From: Microbacterium terregens
GTDB taxonomy: Bacteria > Pseudomonadota > Alphaproteobacteria > Sphingomonadales > Sphingomonadaceae
DNA: 64,000 nt
Direction: 5' to 3'
Assembly (NCBI RefSeq): GCF_027922045.1
Contig: NZ_BSEX01000018.1
Coordinates: forward strand, 1-64,000
The notes under the pieces were generated by a model. That model had not been told where the DNA came from and searched no databases. It worked only from the letters and a program-made list of their open reading frames with translations. This document shows positions 17,248 through 26,995 of the stretch, piece by piece. Position numbers and translations under genes: made by a program. Each line of letters begins with the position of its first letter. The stretch's first letter is position 1.

Positions 17248-20200
17248 TTCGCGACCGCCACCGGCTGCTGGGCGACGTTCCACCCGCGCAAGGTGAGCGA
17301 CGGCGTGGCCGAGATGCTCGCCGGATAGCGGACCTCGATGCGCTTGCGCTCGCCGGGCAGCAGCGCGACGTAGTTGTCGCTGTAATAGGCCGGCAGGATG
17401 CGCTCGCCGTGCGCGTCCACCAGCGTCAGCTTGGCGTTGAGCACCGGCACCTGGCCTGGGTTGGCCAACGTCACCGCGATCATCCGGTCCTCGCCGTCCG
17501 CGACGGGTGCTGCAGCGGTGGCATCGAGCGACACCTGCGCCAGGTCGTTCAGCGCCCGGTAGGAAGCGGGGTCACGACCACGCCAATAGAAGTTCTCGGC
17601 AACCACGCGGTTCTGCCCGTCCAGCAGCTGGAGGCTCACCAGCACCATCGGGTCCTGCGCAAAGATGCGGTCGAGGGGGACTGGCTCCAGCTTCGTTGCC
17701 TGGTTCGCGGCGGCGTCCACCCGGTCGCTGCGGGTGAACAGCTCGCGATTGTCGAGGCTCACCACGCGCGTCCGCGCCGTGAGGCCGGGTGCCGCCGCTT
17801 GCGTGGTGTTGAGCACGACCAGCTCGTTGCCGGGCAGGTTCAGCTGCACGTGCAGCGGCTCGGCCGCCTTCTTCGCCCCATAATAGGCGGCGTGGGTGTC
17901 ATAGTCCCAGCTGTAGATCTGCCACGCGTTGGACGGCCACGCCGGATGCGTCATCCACAGCAAGCGACCGGAGTTCTTGGTCCACAGATGGCCTAGGAAT
18001 CCCTCGTACATCGCCTTGTGCGTCTCGAGGTTCATCATCTGCGCCTTGCGCTCGAAGTCGGGGAAGCTGCTGGCCCCGCCGAACATCGTGCCCAGCGTCT
18101 GCATGAACGTCTTGGTGTCGCCGTTCCCCGCGAAGTGCCAGTCGTGATAGGCAAGCGTGTCGCTGAGCGGCCACAGCTCGCTCTCCGGCACCGAAGCGCG
18201 CACCGACTCCAGCGTGGAGAGCGACGGCGTACCCGTCTCGACCGAAAAGCCGGTGGCGAGATCGGTGAAATAGCCGACCGGCGGGCGATAGTTGTACGGG
18301 CCCGACCCCTGCAGGTTCACCACGTTGGAGCTGCCGGTGAACCAGCGCGTGCCGTCATGCTCGGCGATCACGTCGTCCAGCCCCTCGTTCAAGGCAGGGT
18401 AAGGGACGCCCTCGTTGCGGCCGAACCAGAGGATGATCGACGGGTGATTGCGATAGCGCTTCACCGTGTCCACGGCGTTGGCGAGGAACAGCTGCGGATC
18501 CTGCGGCTCGACCTGGAAGTTCTGGGTCGATTGCCAGAAGTCGTTGAGGATCATCATGCCGTTCTCGTCGGCGAGCTCGAAAAACTCCTCCTCGTTGTTG
18601 TTGCCCATCCAGTTGCGGATGATGTTCATGTGCGCCTCTTTCTGGAGGCGGAAATAGGGGGCAAGTCGCTCGCGGCTGATCTGCTTCATCGCGTCGTCCA
18701 TGCCCCAATTGCCGCCGCGCGCGGCGATCGGCACGCCGTTCACGCGGATCGTGAGGTGGGGCTCCGGCATCTGCTGCGGCACGGGCGTAACGGCGGGGGA
18801 ACGCTCGCCGGCCGCTGTCAGCGACTCCGCCCAGCCGCGCGGGCTCTGCTTGATCCCCTCATGCGTGACGTCGATCAGCTTCGTGCCGGCAAGCTTCCCG
18901 TCGGTGGTCTGCACGTTGACGCGGCGCAGGGCACCTGCGCTGTCGAACAGCGACAGGTCGTAGCTCACCTCGCGAATCCCGAAGCGCTGGGTCCTGGTGT
19001 CCGAAAGCTGCCCGTCAGCGAGCGCCTCCAGCGAAAGCTGATAGAGGGCCGCCTCGCCATAACCGTTCGGCCACCACAGGCGCGGGTTGCGCACCCGCAG
19101 CGCCGGGAACTCGGCCAGCGTGAAGACGACCCGGCTCTCCCCCGGCGGCGCCGACACAGTCTTTTCCACCCGCACGTCGCCAAAGGCTGCGCGCACCGTC
19201 ACCTGCCGCGGGGTCGTGCCGCCGTTCTCGACCGGGACGGTCACATGGACATCGGCGACGTCGGTGCGGGGCAGCGGCAGGTCGGTGATCACCTGCGGGT
19301 CGAGGATGCGGACGTCGCCGTGCGCCACCAGTTCGACCGGACGCCACAGGCCCGTGTTGCGATCGCGGATGCCGGGGATCCAGTCCCACCCCTCGGTCGC
19401 GATGAAGGTGGGGCCGTCGATCGCAAGCTGGCCACCATTCTCGCCGACGCCCGCCGCGATCGACTGTTCGTGCGGAATGCCTGGGTGCGGCGGGGGAGAC
19501 ACGCCGATCGCCAAGCGGTTCTCGCCCGCGACTGGCACAAAATCGAACTGCCCGCGGATGAACGCACCCTTGGTGGTTCCTAGCCGGTGGCCGTTGGCCC
19601 AGATCTCGGACGCATAGTTGATGCCGCCGAAGATGAGCGTCAGCCGCTTGCCCGCTGCTTCGGGCGGCACGGTAAAGCTGGTGCGGTACCAATAGTCCTG
19701 GCGCGCCAGCTTTTCGGGGATCGCGAGGTTGTTGAGCCCGTAATAGGGGTGCGGGTAGACGCCACGATCGACCAGCGTGGTCAGCACGGTGCCGGGCACC
19801 GTCGCCGCATGCCAGGTGCCGCTTGCCCGCGTCGATCGCGACAGGGTGGCCCCATCCTCCTTCACCTCGGGGGCTGCGGCCAGCTGCCAGCCGTGGATCG
19901 TCCATCGCCCGTCGGCATTGCGGGTGAGCGGCGCAGTCCTTTCCGCGGGCCGCGCCTTGGGTGCGGTGATCGCCTGTCCGCGTGCCTGGGGCAGGGTCCA
20001 GGGGTCCTGCTGGCGCCATAGCCCGGTGTTCGCCTGCTTCTGCCACTCCCAGCCGACGCCCACCCGCCAGATCTGCACCAGGTCGAAGTCGGGGCGGTCG
20101 CGGACGGCGGCTGCGATCCTCTCCGGGGTCAGTGCCGCGCCGGTGAAGGCGGCATGGACCAGCGTACCACCGAAGTGGCGTCCCTCGACCACCGGAGCGA

Positions 20201-20654
20201 TTCCCAGCCGCGGAGCGACGGCACCCGAGGAAACCGCCTCGCGCCCCACCCGCCGGCCATCGACATAGAGAGTGAGGGTGCGCCCATCGGAGACCGCGGC
20301 CAGATGCGTCCACTTGCCCGGTGCGAGAACAACGCGGCCGGAGACCGTCTGCGTAGCGTCGACCGCTTCCGGCCGGCCTGCGCGCAGCTGCAGCCTTCGC
20401 GTTGCGCCTGCTAGATCGCCGACGGACACCAGGGTGGCGTCTGCCCGCGCTTCATCCGGCCGCACCCACGTCGAGATGGACCAGGGTGCTCCCGCGGCCA
20501 CTGCCGCCTCGGCGCCTTCCAGCGGGCGGTCAATGCCGATGCCGCCCTTCAGGAACGCCGCGTTGTAGGGACCGGTGTTGCCGGGAGCCTGCGCCAGGGT
20601 CGAGGTGGCCGTGCTCGCAAGCAACAGCATGGCGGCAAAGGACAGCGCACGCAT
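17244..20654 (-). CDS. Exported LamG-glycoside hydrolase family 2 protein
   Basis: 1136 residues. Signal peptide to about 21; a LamG/concanavalin-like domain (about 35-190, with the WTHLAAVSDGRTLTLYVDG strand pair); a GH2 sugar-binding domain (about 270-420, DYWYRTSFTVP); immunoglobulin-like domain(s) (about 440-600); a TIM barrel (about 620-900) with HPSIILWFGRNEG giving the acid/base Glu near 747 and a candidate nucleophile Glu near 807 (SVETGTPS); and C-terminal beta domains. The layout resembles exo-beta-glucosaminidase/mannosidase-like GH2 enzymes, but the specificity cannot be read from sequence. Operon with the esterase. Confidence 0.88.
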   Translation of the reverse strand: MRALSFAAMLLLASTATSTLAQAPGNTGPYNAAFLKGGIGIDRPLEGAEAAVAAGAPWSISTWVRPDEARADATLVSVGDLAGATRRLQLRAGRPEAVDATQTVSGRVVLAPGKWTHLAAVSDGRTLTLYVDGRRVGREAVSSGAVAPRLGIAPVVEGRHFGGTLVHAAFTGAALTPERIAAAVRDRPDFDLVQIWRVGVGWEWQKQANTGLWRQQDPWTLPQARGQAITAPKARPAERTAPLTRNADGRWTIHGWQLAAAPEVKEDGATLSRSTRASGTWHAATVPGTVLTTLVDRGVYPHPYYGLNNLAIPEKLARQDYWYRTSFTVPPEAAGKRLTLIFGGINYASEIWANGHRLGTTKGAFIRGQFDFVPVAGENRLAIGVSPPPHPGIPHEQSIAAGVGENGGQLAIDGPTFIATEGWDWIPGIRDRNTGLWRPVELVAHGDVRILDPQVITDLPLPRTDVADVHVTVPVENGGTTPRQVTVRAAFGDVRVEKTVSAPPGESRVVFTLAEFPALRVRNPRLWWPNGYGEAALYQLSLEALADGQLSDTRTQRFGIREVSYDLSLFDSAGALRRVNVQTTDGKLAGTKLIDVTHEGIKQSPRGWAESLTAAGERSPAVTPVPQQMPEPHLTIRVNGVPIAARGGNWGMDDAMKQISRERLAPYFRLQKEAHMNIIRNWMGNNNEEEFFELADENGMMILNDFWQSTQNFQVEPQDPQLFLANAVDTVKRYRNHPSIILWFGRNEGVPYPALNEGLDDVIAEHDGTRWFTGSSNVVNLQGSGPYNYRPPVGYFTDLATGFSVETGTPSLSTLESVRASVPESELWPLSDTLAYHDWHFAGNGDTKTFMQTLGTMFGGASSFPDFERKAQMMNLETHKAMYEGFLGHLWTKNSGRLLWMTHPAWPSNAWQIYSWDYDTHAAYYGAKKAAEPLHVQLNLPGNELVVLNTTQAAAPGLTARTRVVSLDNRELFTRSDRVDAAANQATKLEPVPLDRIFAQDPMVLVSLQLLDGQNRVVAENFYWRGRDPASYRALNDLAQVSLDATAAAPVADGEDRMIAVTLANPGQVPVLNAKLTLVDAHGERILPAYYSDNYVALLPGERKRIEVRYPASISATPSLTLRGWNVAQQPVAVAK

Positions 20655-20863
20655 TCAGATCTCCCCCCGGATAGACGCGGCTCCTGCTGTGCCGCTGTCG
20701 ACAGTTGGCGTGTGCGATTTGTTACATCAATTTCTGTTTCGCGATAGCTCCAGCAAGCACGCGCCGAACAATTCGCGTCATCCGCGAAGTCGAGACAACT
20801 TTGGGGCCGCGGCGCGACCACCGGCGTCGCACGCCTGCCCGCGCACGCGCCGTCGCGCCGATG

Positions 20864-21271
20864 CTAGGAGGGACGCCGCAGCACCCATGTGGCGCAAGCG
20901 ACCAGTGCCCCCGCGACAATCAGCGCGACGATCCAACTCGGCTGCACGGCCCAGCAGAACAGGCCGAAGCCGACAGCCATGCCGAAGCAGGAGGCAAGTT
21001 TGGCATGCCGGGGAATCGCGCCTCGTTCGCGCCAGGCGAGCAAGGCCGGGCCGAACCGCGGGTGCCGCAGCAGCCATCGCTCCAGCCGCGGTGACGAGCG
21101 CGCGAAACAAGGCAGCGCCAGGATGAGGAAATCGGTCGTCGGCAACAGCGGCACGAACATGCCCACGAAGCCGATCGCGACCAGCAAAAGGCCGAGGCAC
21201 AGCCATGCCAGCCGCGCGCTTCGGCCCCGGCGCAGGAGTACCGCCTCGGACGCCGGCGCTTGTTCAGCCAT
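20864..21271 (-). CDS. DUF454 (YbaN-like) inner-membrane protein
   Basis: 135 residues with membrane segments near 20-45 and 95-130. The motif GFVGMFVPLLPTTDFLILA followed by FARSSPRLERWLLRHPRFGP is the DUF454 hallmark. The function is unknown in the family. It is separated from GH2 by a 209-base gap (20655-20863) that holds the GH2 promoter region and no recognisable gene, and from lrgB by 104 bases. Confidence 0.88.
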   Translation of the reverse strand: MAEQAPASEAVLLRRGRSARLAWLCLGLLLVAIGFVGMFVPLLPTTDFLILALPCFARSSPRLERWLLRHPRFGPALLAWRERGAIPRHAKLASCFGMAVGFGLFCWAVQPSWIVALIVAGALVACATWVLRRPS

Positions 21272-21375
21272 TGGCGTCGGCCGGGTCGCCGCGAGCTTGT
21301 TTCATGCGGCTGTCCTCCAGCGGTTTGCCGTGCCGATGCTAGCCGGTGCCGATTGGCTGGAAAAGCTTCGTGCCT

Positions 21376-22074
21376 TCAAAGCAGCGCCACGACCGACAGC
21401 AGCAGGGCAGTCATCGCCGCGTTCAGCGCCATGGCCATGCCTGCGAAGGTGCCGGCGGTTTCGCTCACCTGGAAGGCGCGGGCGGTGCCGAGGCCGTGGG
21501 CGGTGACGCCCACGGCAAAGCCTCGTGCGCGTGGGTCGGTGATCCCCAGCCGGTTGAGCAGTGGCGTCGCCACCATCGCGCCCAGGATACCGGTCGTCAG
21601 GATCGTCACCGCCGCCAGTGCGGGTATGCCGCCGATGCTCTCGGCGATTGCCATGCCCACCGGCGTCGTCGCCGAATGGGTGGCCAGCGTCGCCAGCACC
21701 TCGGGCGAGGCGCCGAGCGCCCATCCGATCGTGACCGCGCTGAGGATCGCCGTCAGCGATCCTGCGAGCAGGGCTGCGAGCACCGCCTTGCCCGACCGGC
21801 GTACCAGCGGCCAGTTGCGCCACAGCGGCACGGCCAACGCCACCGTCGCCGGTCCCAACAGGAAGGTCAGCGTCGCCGTGCCTTGCGCATAGGTCCTATA
21901 GGGCGTGCCGGTTGCGAACAGGATCGCTGCCAGCACCGGCACGGACATTAGGACCGGATGCGCGAGCGGATGGCGGTTGCTCCGGCGGGAGATGGTGTCG
22001 GCACCCTCGAACACCAGCAGGGTGACGGCGATCCACAGCAGCGGCGTGTGGAGGAGCGAGGCGAGCGCGGTCAT
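21376..22074 (-). CDS. lrgB: LrgB/CidB-family membrane protein
   Basis: 232 residues, almost wholly hydrophobic, with the LrgB signature THSATTPVGMAIAESIGG and the late GVTAHGLGTARAFQ. LrgAB/CidAB proteins are holin-like or small-metabolite carriers linked to murein hydrolase control and glycolate or pyruvate movement. ATG 22074 overlaps the lrgA stop (ATGA). The longer open frame upstream merely runs through lrgA. Confidence 0.9.
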   Translation of the reverse strand: MTALASLLHTPLLWIAVTLLVFEGADTISRRSNRHPLAHPVLMSVPVLAAILFATGTPYRTYAQGTATLTFLLGPATVALAVPLWRNWPLVRRSGKAVLAALLAGSLTAILSAVTIGWALGASPEVLATLATHSATTPVGMAIAESIGGIPALAAVTILTTGILGAMVATPLLNRLGITDPRARGFAVGVTAHGLGTARAFQVSETAGTFAGMAMALNAAMTALLLSVVALL

Positions 22075-22421
22075 GCCGCGGTTCCGTCCCGATCGGCGAC
22101 CCAGCGGAACACCAGCGCCGTTACCGCGATCGTCAGCAGCGTGGCGCCCACACAGGCCACGAGAATGGCGATGCCGTCGCGCGCCAGCGCCGGTCCTTCG
22201 TCGATCAGGCCCATGGTTGCCGGCACGAACAGCACTGCGAAGTGGCCGATCAGCCAGGTCGCCACCGCCTTCAGTTCGACCCGCTCGGCGGGACGGAGCT
22301 TCAGCCAGACGAACAGGAGGAACATGCCCAGCACGGGACCGGGGAGCGGGATGCCGGCTCCGCGGTTCAGGGCTTCGCCGGCCAATTGGCAGAACAGCAG
22401 TTGGGCGATTGCGGCGATCAT
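22071..22421 (-). CDS. lrgA: LrgA/CidA-family holin-like protein
   Basis: 116 residues and four hydrophobic segments. The CidA/LrgA block PLPGPVLGMFLLFVWL followed by WLIGHFAVLFVPATMGL is clear. It forms a translationally coupled pair with lrgB. The 114-base gap to the phospholipase D-like gene upstream shows no gene. Confidence 0.9.
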   Translation of the reverse strand: MIAAIAQLLFCQLAGEALNRGAGIPLPGPVLGMFLLFVWLKLRPAERVELKAVATWLIGHFAVLFVPATMGLIDEGPALARDGIAILVACVGATLLTIAVTALVFRWVADRDGTAA

Positions 22422-22535
22422 CGTGCGTCCAGGTTATAGCGGGACCGGCCCGAGGTGAAGCAGCGTGAACGGGGCCTTGCGCCTCGGCTCCCGCCTGCTC
22501 GGAACCGCTCGTAGGAAGCTGCCGCCGCGAAGAAC

Positions 22536-24104
22536 TTACCCGCCGTTCCTCCGGCGTCGCCACATCGCCGCACCGATCGTGCCGCCGATTGCGGCAAGCG
22601 TCACCGCGCCCGCTGCATAGAGCGACTTGGGCACCGGCGCCGCATGTCCGGGTCGCAGGCGGCGCAGCAGGCCGGCGCGGTTCGACAGCGCCTCGAACAT
22701 CTCCTCCGGCCCCTCCGGATCGAGCACCTCATTGTCGGCGAGCCACTTTTCGACGCTGGAGAGATCGGGCTCCTCATAGACGCGCAGGCGCCGCCCGCTG
22801 GCCGGGCTGAGCGCTTCGATCGCCGCGATCAGCGAGCCGGTGTCGGCCATGTGGCGTGCGACCGTTCCCGGTTCGGTGCCGCAATGCTCGGCGATGAGCG
22901 CGTGGGCGACATTGGCGATGGCTGGTGCCGCATGGGCATTCGCCGGCCGGGTCGCGTCGATCGTCACGTCGCATTCGGTGTCGAGCCGCATCGAGCGGTT
23001 GTTGAAGTTGGACGATCCCACCCGAAGGATCTCGCCGTCGATGACCGTCACCTTTGCGTGGATGTAGATCGGCTCGCCTGCCTCGTTTTCGGCATGATAG
23101 ACGCGGAAGCGCCCGTGGCGGTCGCGCCGGCGCAGCGCCTCGACGAGCCGGGCGCGCGCCGTGTCCATCGCAATCGGCTCGAGCCAGCCTTGCGCGCTGA
23201 CCGGGTTGACGATCACGACCTCGGGGCCGTCCGGCTCGTCCAGCCGGCGGGCGATGGCCTCGGCGATCTTGCGCGACGCGAAATACTGGCTCTCGGCATA
23301 GATCCAGCGTTCGGCGCGCGCGATCAGGTCCAGGTACAACGCTTCGATCTCGCGAACCGGCGGCTGGTCCGGCATCTCGGGCGAGGAGCGCGAGATCGCG
23401 ACTTCGACGTCGGTAAAGGTCGCGTCCAATCCCTCAGGCCAGGGCGGGGTCGCATCCTCGCTCGGCACCGGCAGAGGCTGCCCGCCCGCCAATTGCCAGC
23501 GCGTCCGGCAGAGTTCGCCCAGTGCCTTTGCGACCGGTCCGGCGAGTGCGGTGGTGGCGTCGTGCCAGGGACCATAAGGGGTGCCGTTCGGCTCCACGCG
23601 CGCCGGCTCGTCGGTGCGGTGCTCGCGCGTGTCCCAACGGTCGGCGGTCATGTCGATACCACCGCAAAAGGCGAGGCAGTCGTCGATCACCACGATCTTC
23701 TGGTGGTGTGACGCGGCGGGCGGGTGGAAGACGTCGAGCTTGGCGGTGATGCGCGGGTGCGCCTTCCAGCGCAGCAGCGTCAGGATGGTGGTGCCGCGAA
23801 ACATCGACTTCACCGCGCCGGTGTCCCAGCGCAGGATGTGGACGTGCAGCCGCTTGCGCGCGCCCACCAGCCATTCGAGGAACGCGCCGACGCGCGCGGG
23901 CGCGTCGTCCTCGTCGTTCTGCACCAGCTTGATGCGGCCGTCGAAGTCCCAGCCGATCAGCAGCAGCTGTTGCTCCGCCCTCCGCATCGCGGCGCGGGCG
24001 AGCCGGAAATAGGCGTCGGCATCAATGATGACGGCAGCGCGACTCGCCGGTTCAATCCGCCAGCAGTTGCGGCCGGGCTCGAGCGGGGGCTTGGTCCTTG
24101 CCAT
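22536..24104 (-). CDS. Phospholipase D/cardiolipin synthase-family protein
   Basis: 522 residues with two HKD active-site motifs: HHQKIVVIDD (His/Lys at about 134-136) and IHAKVTVIDGEILRVGSSNFNNRS (about 348-372). A hydrophobic C-terminal helix (about 495-515) followed by RRRRNGG suggests tail anchoring in the inner membrane, unlike cardiolipin synthases whose anchors are N-terminal. It may transfer phosphatidyl groups or hydrolyse phospholipids. It lies 3 bases after arsC and is probably cotranscribed. Confidence 0.87.
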   Translation of the reverse strand: MARTKPPLEPGRNCWRIEPASRAAVIIDADAYFRLARAAMRRAEQQLLLIGWDFDGRIKLVQNDEDDAPARVGAFLEWLVGARKRLHVHILRWDTGAVKSMFRGTTILTLLRWKAHPRITAKLDVFHPPAASHHQKIVVIDDCLAFCGGIDMTADRWDTREHRTDEPARVEPNGTPYGPWHDATTALAGPVAKALGELCRTRWQLAGGQPLPVPSEDATPPWPEGLDATFTDVEVAISRSSPEMPDQPPVREIEALYLDLIARAERWIYAESQYFASRKIAEAIARRLDEPDGPEVVIVNPVSAQGWLEPIAMDTARARLVEALRRRDRHGRFRVYHAENEAGEPIYIHAKVTVIDGEILRVGSSNFNNRSMRLDTECDVTIDATRPANAHAAPAIANVAHALIAEHCGTEPGTVARHMADTGSLIAAIEALSPASGRRLRVYEEPDLSSVEKWLADNEVLDPEGPEEMFEALSNRAGLLRRLRPGHAAPVPKSLYAAGAVTLAAIGGTIGAAMWRRRRNGG

Positions 24105-24107
24105 GGT

Positions 24108-24452
24108 TCAGAGGATTTCGCGGATCGTCTCGGGTGGACGGCCGAGGCGTACGCCTTTGTCGGTCTCGACCAGCGGTCGCTCGATCAGGATCGGGTGCGC
24201 GACCATGGCATCGAGGATCGCGTCGTCGGAGGCAGCCCCCAGCCCCTGCTCCTTGGCGATCGTCTCGCTCCGACGCAGGCCCTGGGCGGGCGTCATGCCG
24301 GCACGCGCGTAGAGCGCCACCAACTCTGCGCGGGAAGGCGGCAGCTTCTGATAGTCGCGAACCGTCACCTCCACGCCGGGTGTCGCCTCCAGGATGGCTA
24401 GCGCTTCACGGGACTTCGAACAGCGGGGATTGTGCCAGATGGTCGCCTTCAA
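24108..24452 (-). CDS. arsC: ArsC-family arsenate reductase (glutaredoxin type)
   Basis: 114 residues starting at a TTG (24452) with AGGGAAG 6 bases upstream; the frame is open for 42 more codons, but that part is not conserved and the family is about 115 residues. IWHNPRCSKSREAL carries the active-site cysteine (residue 11), and HPILIERPLV is the conserved late block. It reduces arsenate with glutathione/glutaredoxin, or is a YffB-like relative of unknown substrate; no other ars gene is near. Confidence 0.82.
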   Translation of the reverse strand: MKATIWHNPRCSKSREALAILEATPGVEVTVRDYQKLPPSRAELVALYARAGMTPAQGLRRSETIAKEQGLGAASDDAILDAMVAHPILIERPLVETDKGVRLGRPPETIREIL

Positions 24453-24538
24453 CGCGTTCTTCCCTGCTGTTTGGTGGAGGAGGTGGAGGAAAGCGGGAGC
24501 GGCGCGCGACGTGTCGCATGCGCCGATCCCGCCTGCAC

Positions 24539-25894
24539 TCAGGCCGCCGGCTGCTTTGCCAGCCACTCCTCCAGCCACTTGATCGTGTACGCTCCCTCGC
24601 GGAACTCGGGATCGTCGAGCAGCGCCTGGTGAAGCGGAATGGTGGTCTTCATCCCCTCGATCACGAACTCGTCGAGCGCGCGCTGCAGGCGCAGGAGGCA
24701 GCCCTCGCGCGTGCGGCCATAGACGATCAGCTTGGCGATCATGCTGTCGTAATAGGGCGGCACCTTGTAGCCAGCATAGAGGCCGCTATCGACGCGCACG
24801 TGCATGCCGCCCGGCACGTGATAGGCCGCGACCTTGCCCGGCGACGGGGTGAAGGTCCGCGGGTCCTCGGCGTTGATGCGGCATTCGATCGCATGGCCGC
24901 GGAACTCGACCTCGTCTTGGCGCACCGACAGTGGATGGCCCTCGGCGACGCGGATCTGCTCGCGTACCAGGTCGACACCGGTGATCATCTCCGTCACCGG
25001 ATGCTCCACCTGCAGGCGGGTGTTCATCTCGATGAAGTAGAACTCGCCATCTTCCCACAGGAACTCGATCGTGCCGGCGCCGCGATAGCCCATGTCGGCC
25101 ATCGCCTTGGCGACGATCGCGCCCATGCGGTCGCGCTCCTCGGTGGTGAGGACGGGCGAAGGGGCTTCCTCCAGCACCTTCTGGTGGCGGCGCTGCAGCG
25201 AACAGTCGCGCTCGCCCAGGTGAATGGCATTGCCGTTGCCGTCGCCGAACACCTGGAACTCGATGTGCCTGGGGTTGCCCAGGTACTTTTCCATGTAGAC
25301 GGTAGCATCGCCGAACGCGGCCTTCGCCTCGGTCCCGGCCTGCTGCATCAGCGTTTCGAGCTGGTCGGGGCTGGTGCACACCTTCATGCCGCGGCCGCCG
25401 CCGCCCGATGCCGCCTTGATGATGACGGGATAGCCGATCTGTTCGGCCAGCGCCTGCGCCTCGGCCAGGTCGCTGATCGCACCGTCGGAGCCCGGCACCA
25501 GCGGCAGCCCCAGGGCGCCCGCGGTACGCTTGGCCTCGACCTTGTCGCCCATCGTGCGGATGTGCTCGGGCTTGGGCCCGACGAAGATCAGGTTATGCGA
25601 TTCGACGATCTCGGCGAACTTGGCGTTCTCCGACAGAAAGCCATAGCCCGGATGGATCGCGTCCGCGCCCGTCACCTCGGCTGCCGAGATGATGTTGGGG
25701 ATGTTGAGGTAGCTCTCCGCCGCAGACGGCGGCCCGATGCACACCGCTTCGTCGGCCAGCCGAACGTGCATCGCATCGGCATCGGCGGTCGAATGGACCG
25801 CCACCGTCTTGATGCCCATCTCGTGGCAGGCGCGATGGATGCGCAGGGCAATCTCGCCGCGATTGGCGATCAGCAGCTTCTTGATCTCGGCCAC
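24539..25894 (-). CDS. accC: Acetyl-CoA carboxylase, biotin carboxylase subunit
   Basis: 451 residues, the normal size. ATP-grasp enzyme that carboxylates biotin on AccB in the first step of fatty acid synthesis. Landmarks: [25 protein letters not shown], the glycine-rich [12 protein letters not shown] loop, [16 protein letters not shown], and RINAEDP. It lies directly downstream of accB with a 4-base gap. The 86 bases to arsC hold no feature I recognise. Confidence 0.97.
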   Translation of the reverse strand: MAEIKKLLIANRGEIALRIHRACHEMGIKTVAVHSTADADAMHVRLADEAVCIGPPSAAESYLNIPNIISAAEVTGADAIHPGYGFLSENAKFAEIVESHNLIFVGPKPEHIRTMGDKVEAKRTAGALGLPLVPGSDGAISDLAEAQALAEQIGYPVIIKAASGGGGRGMKVCTSPDQLETLMQQAGTEAKAAFGDATVYMEKYLGNPRHIEFQVFGDGNGNAIHLGERDCSLQRRHQKVLEEAPSPVLTTEERDRMGAIVAKAMADMGYRGAGTIEFLWEDGEFYFIEMNTRLQVEHPVTEMITGVDLVREQIRVAEGHPLSVRQDEVEFRGHAIECRINAEDPRTFTPSPGKVAAYHVPGGMHVRVDSGLYAGYKVPPYYDSMIAKLIVYGRTREGCLLRLQRALDEFVIEGMKTTIPLHQALLDDPEFREGAYTIKWLEEWLAKQPAA

Positions 25895-25898
25895 AGGC

Positions 25899-26402
25899 TT
25901 ACTCGACGACGACGAGCGGCTGGTCGAATTCGACGGGCTGGCCGTTGGAGACGAGCACCGCGGTGACGGTGCCGGCTGCCGTCGCCTGGATCGGGTTCAT
26001 GACCTTCATCGCCTCGATGATGACCAGCGTGTCGCCGGCCGCGACCTTCTGGCCGACCGATACGAAGGGCTTGGCGCCCGGCTCTGCCGCCAGATAGACG
26101 GTGCCGACCATCGGCGACTTGACCGCGTCCGCGGTTGCCGTCGGTGCCGAACCGCCGGCTTCGGCCGGGGCTGCGGCCGGCGAGGCCGGTGCACCGGTCA
26201 TCGGTGCCGGCTGCGGCGCATAGGCCTGCGGCATCGCCATCGGCACCTGCGCCACCGGCGCCGCCTTGCGCGCCACGCGAACCTTGCGGCTGCCGTCCTC
26301 GACCTCGATCTCGGTCAGCTGCGTCTGATCCAGGACTTCCGCCAGCTGGCGTACCAGCTCGATGTCGATCGCCATGGTGGCGGGTTGCGTATCTTCTGCC
26401 AT
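25899..26402 (-). CDS. accB: Acetyl-CoA carboxylase, biotin carboxyl carrier protein
   Basis: 167 residues. N-terminal helical region, an Ala/Pro-rich flexible linker (about 48-90), and a biotinyl domain with the modified lysine at about 133 in EAMKVMN (family EAMKMMN). It carries biotin between AccC and the carboxyltransferase. Operon aroQ-accB-accC, an arrangement common in alphaproteobacteria. Confidence 0.96.
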   Translation of the reverse strand: MAEDTQPATMAIDIELVRQLAEVLDQTQLTEIEVEDGSRKVRVARKAAPVAQVPMAMPQAYAPQPAPMTGAPASPAAAPAEAGGSAPTATADAVKSPMVGTVYLAAEPGAKPFVSVGQKVAAGDTLVIIEAMKVMNPIQATAAGTVTAVLVSNGQPVEFDQPLVVVE

Positions 26403-26432
26403 GAGACCCCCAGGGGAAAAACCGCGCTCCTG

Positions 26433-26879
26433 TCAGATGCGCGCGGCGGCTTCAAGCGCCAGCAGATAGGAAAGCGCGCCGAATCCGGCGATGGTTCCCT
26501 TGGCTGCCTGTCCGATCAGGCTGGTATGGCGGAAAGCCTCGCGGCGATGCGGGTTGGACAGATGCACCTCGATCACCGGCGTCTTCACCGACTTGATCGC
26601 ATCGTGGAGCGCCACCGACGTGTGGGTGAGGCCGCCGGCGTTCAGCAGCACGGCGCGCGCGCGCTGCGCCTGCGCCTCGTGCAGCCAGTCGATCAAATGG
26701 CCTTCGTGGTTCGACTGGCGCAGGTCGATCTCCAGGTCGAGCGCGCGGGCGCGGTCCTCCAGCATGCCGGCGATGTCGTCCAGCGTGTCGGAGCCGTAGA
26801 TCTCGGGCTCGCGCAGCCCCAGCAGGTTCAGATTGGGGCCGTTGAGGACGTAGACGGTTGCTGGGACGGTGTCCGCCAT
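26433..26879 (-). CDS. aroQ: Type II 3-dehydroquinate dehydratase
   Basis: 148 residues, typical for the type II dodecameric enzyme of the shikimate pathway. VYVLNGPNLNLLGLREPEIYG contains the catalytic Tyr loop, LRQSNHEG and LLNAGGLTHTSVALHDA line the site, and EVHLSNPHRREAFRHTSL is the conserved late block. I start at ATG 26879; the open frame runs 35 codons further upstream without conservation. First gene of the aroQ-accB-accC block. Confidence 0.95.
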   Translation of the reverse strand: MADTVPATVYVLNGPNLNLLGLREPEIYGSDTLDDIAGMLEDRARALDLEIDLRQSNHEGHLIDWLHEAQAQRARAVLLNAGGLTHTSVALHDAIKSVKTPVIEVHLSNPHRREAFRHTSLIGQAAKGTIAGFGALSYLLALEAAARI

Positions 26880-26995
26880 GCGCTGCCTTTCGGTTGCGGG
26901 CCGGGTCGCCGGCACCCTATATGCGCCGGCCATAGCCCCGAGCGTCGAACGAAGTCGAGACGCGCCGCGGACGACGACAGGCAAGGCGAACCCAA

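Noticed and set aside
26880..26995. TPP riboswitch before the thiS-thiG gene
   Set aside because: The 116-base interval is short and I could not find the conserved CUGAGA-type core; regulation may be by other means.
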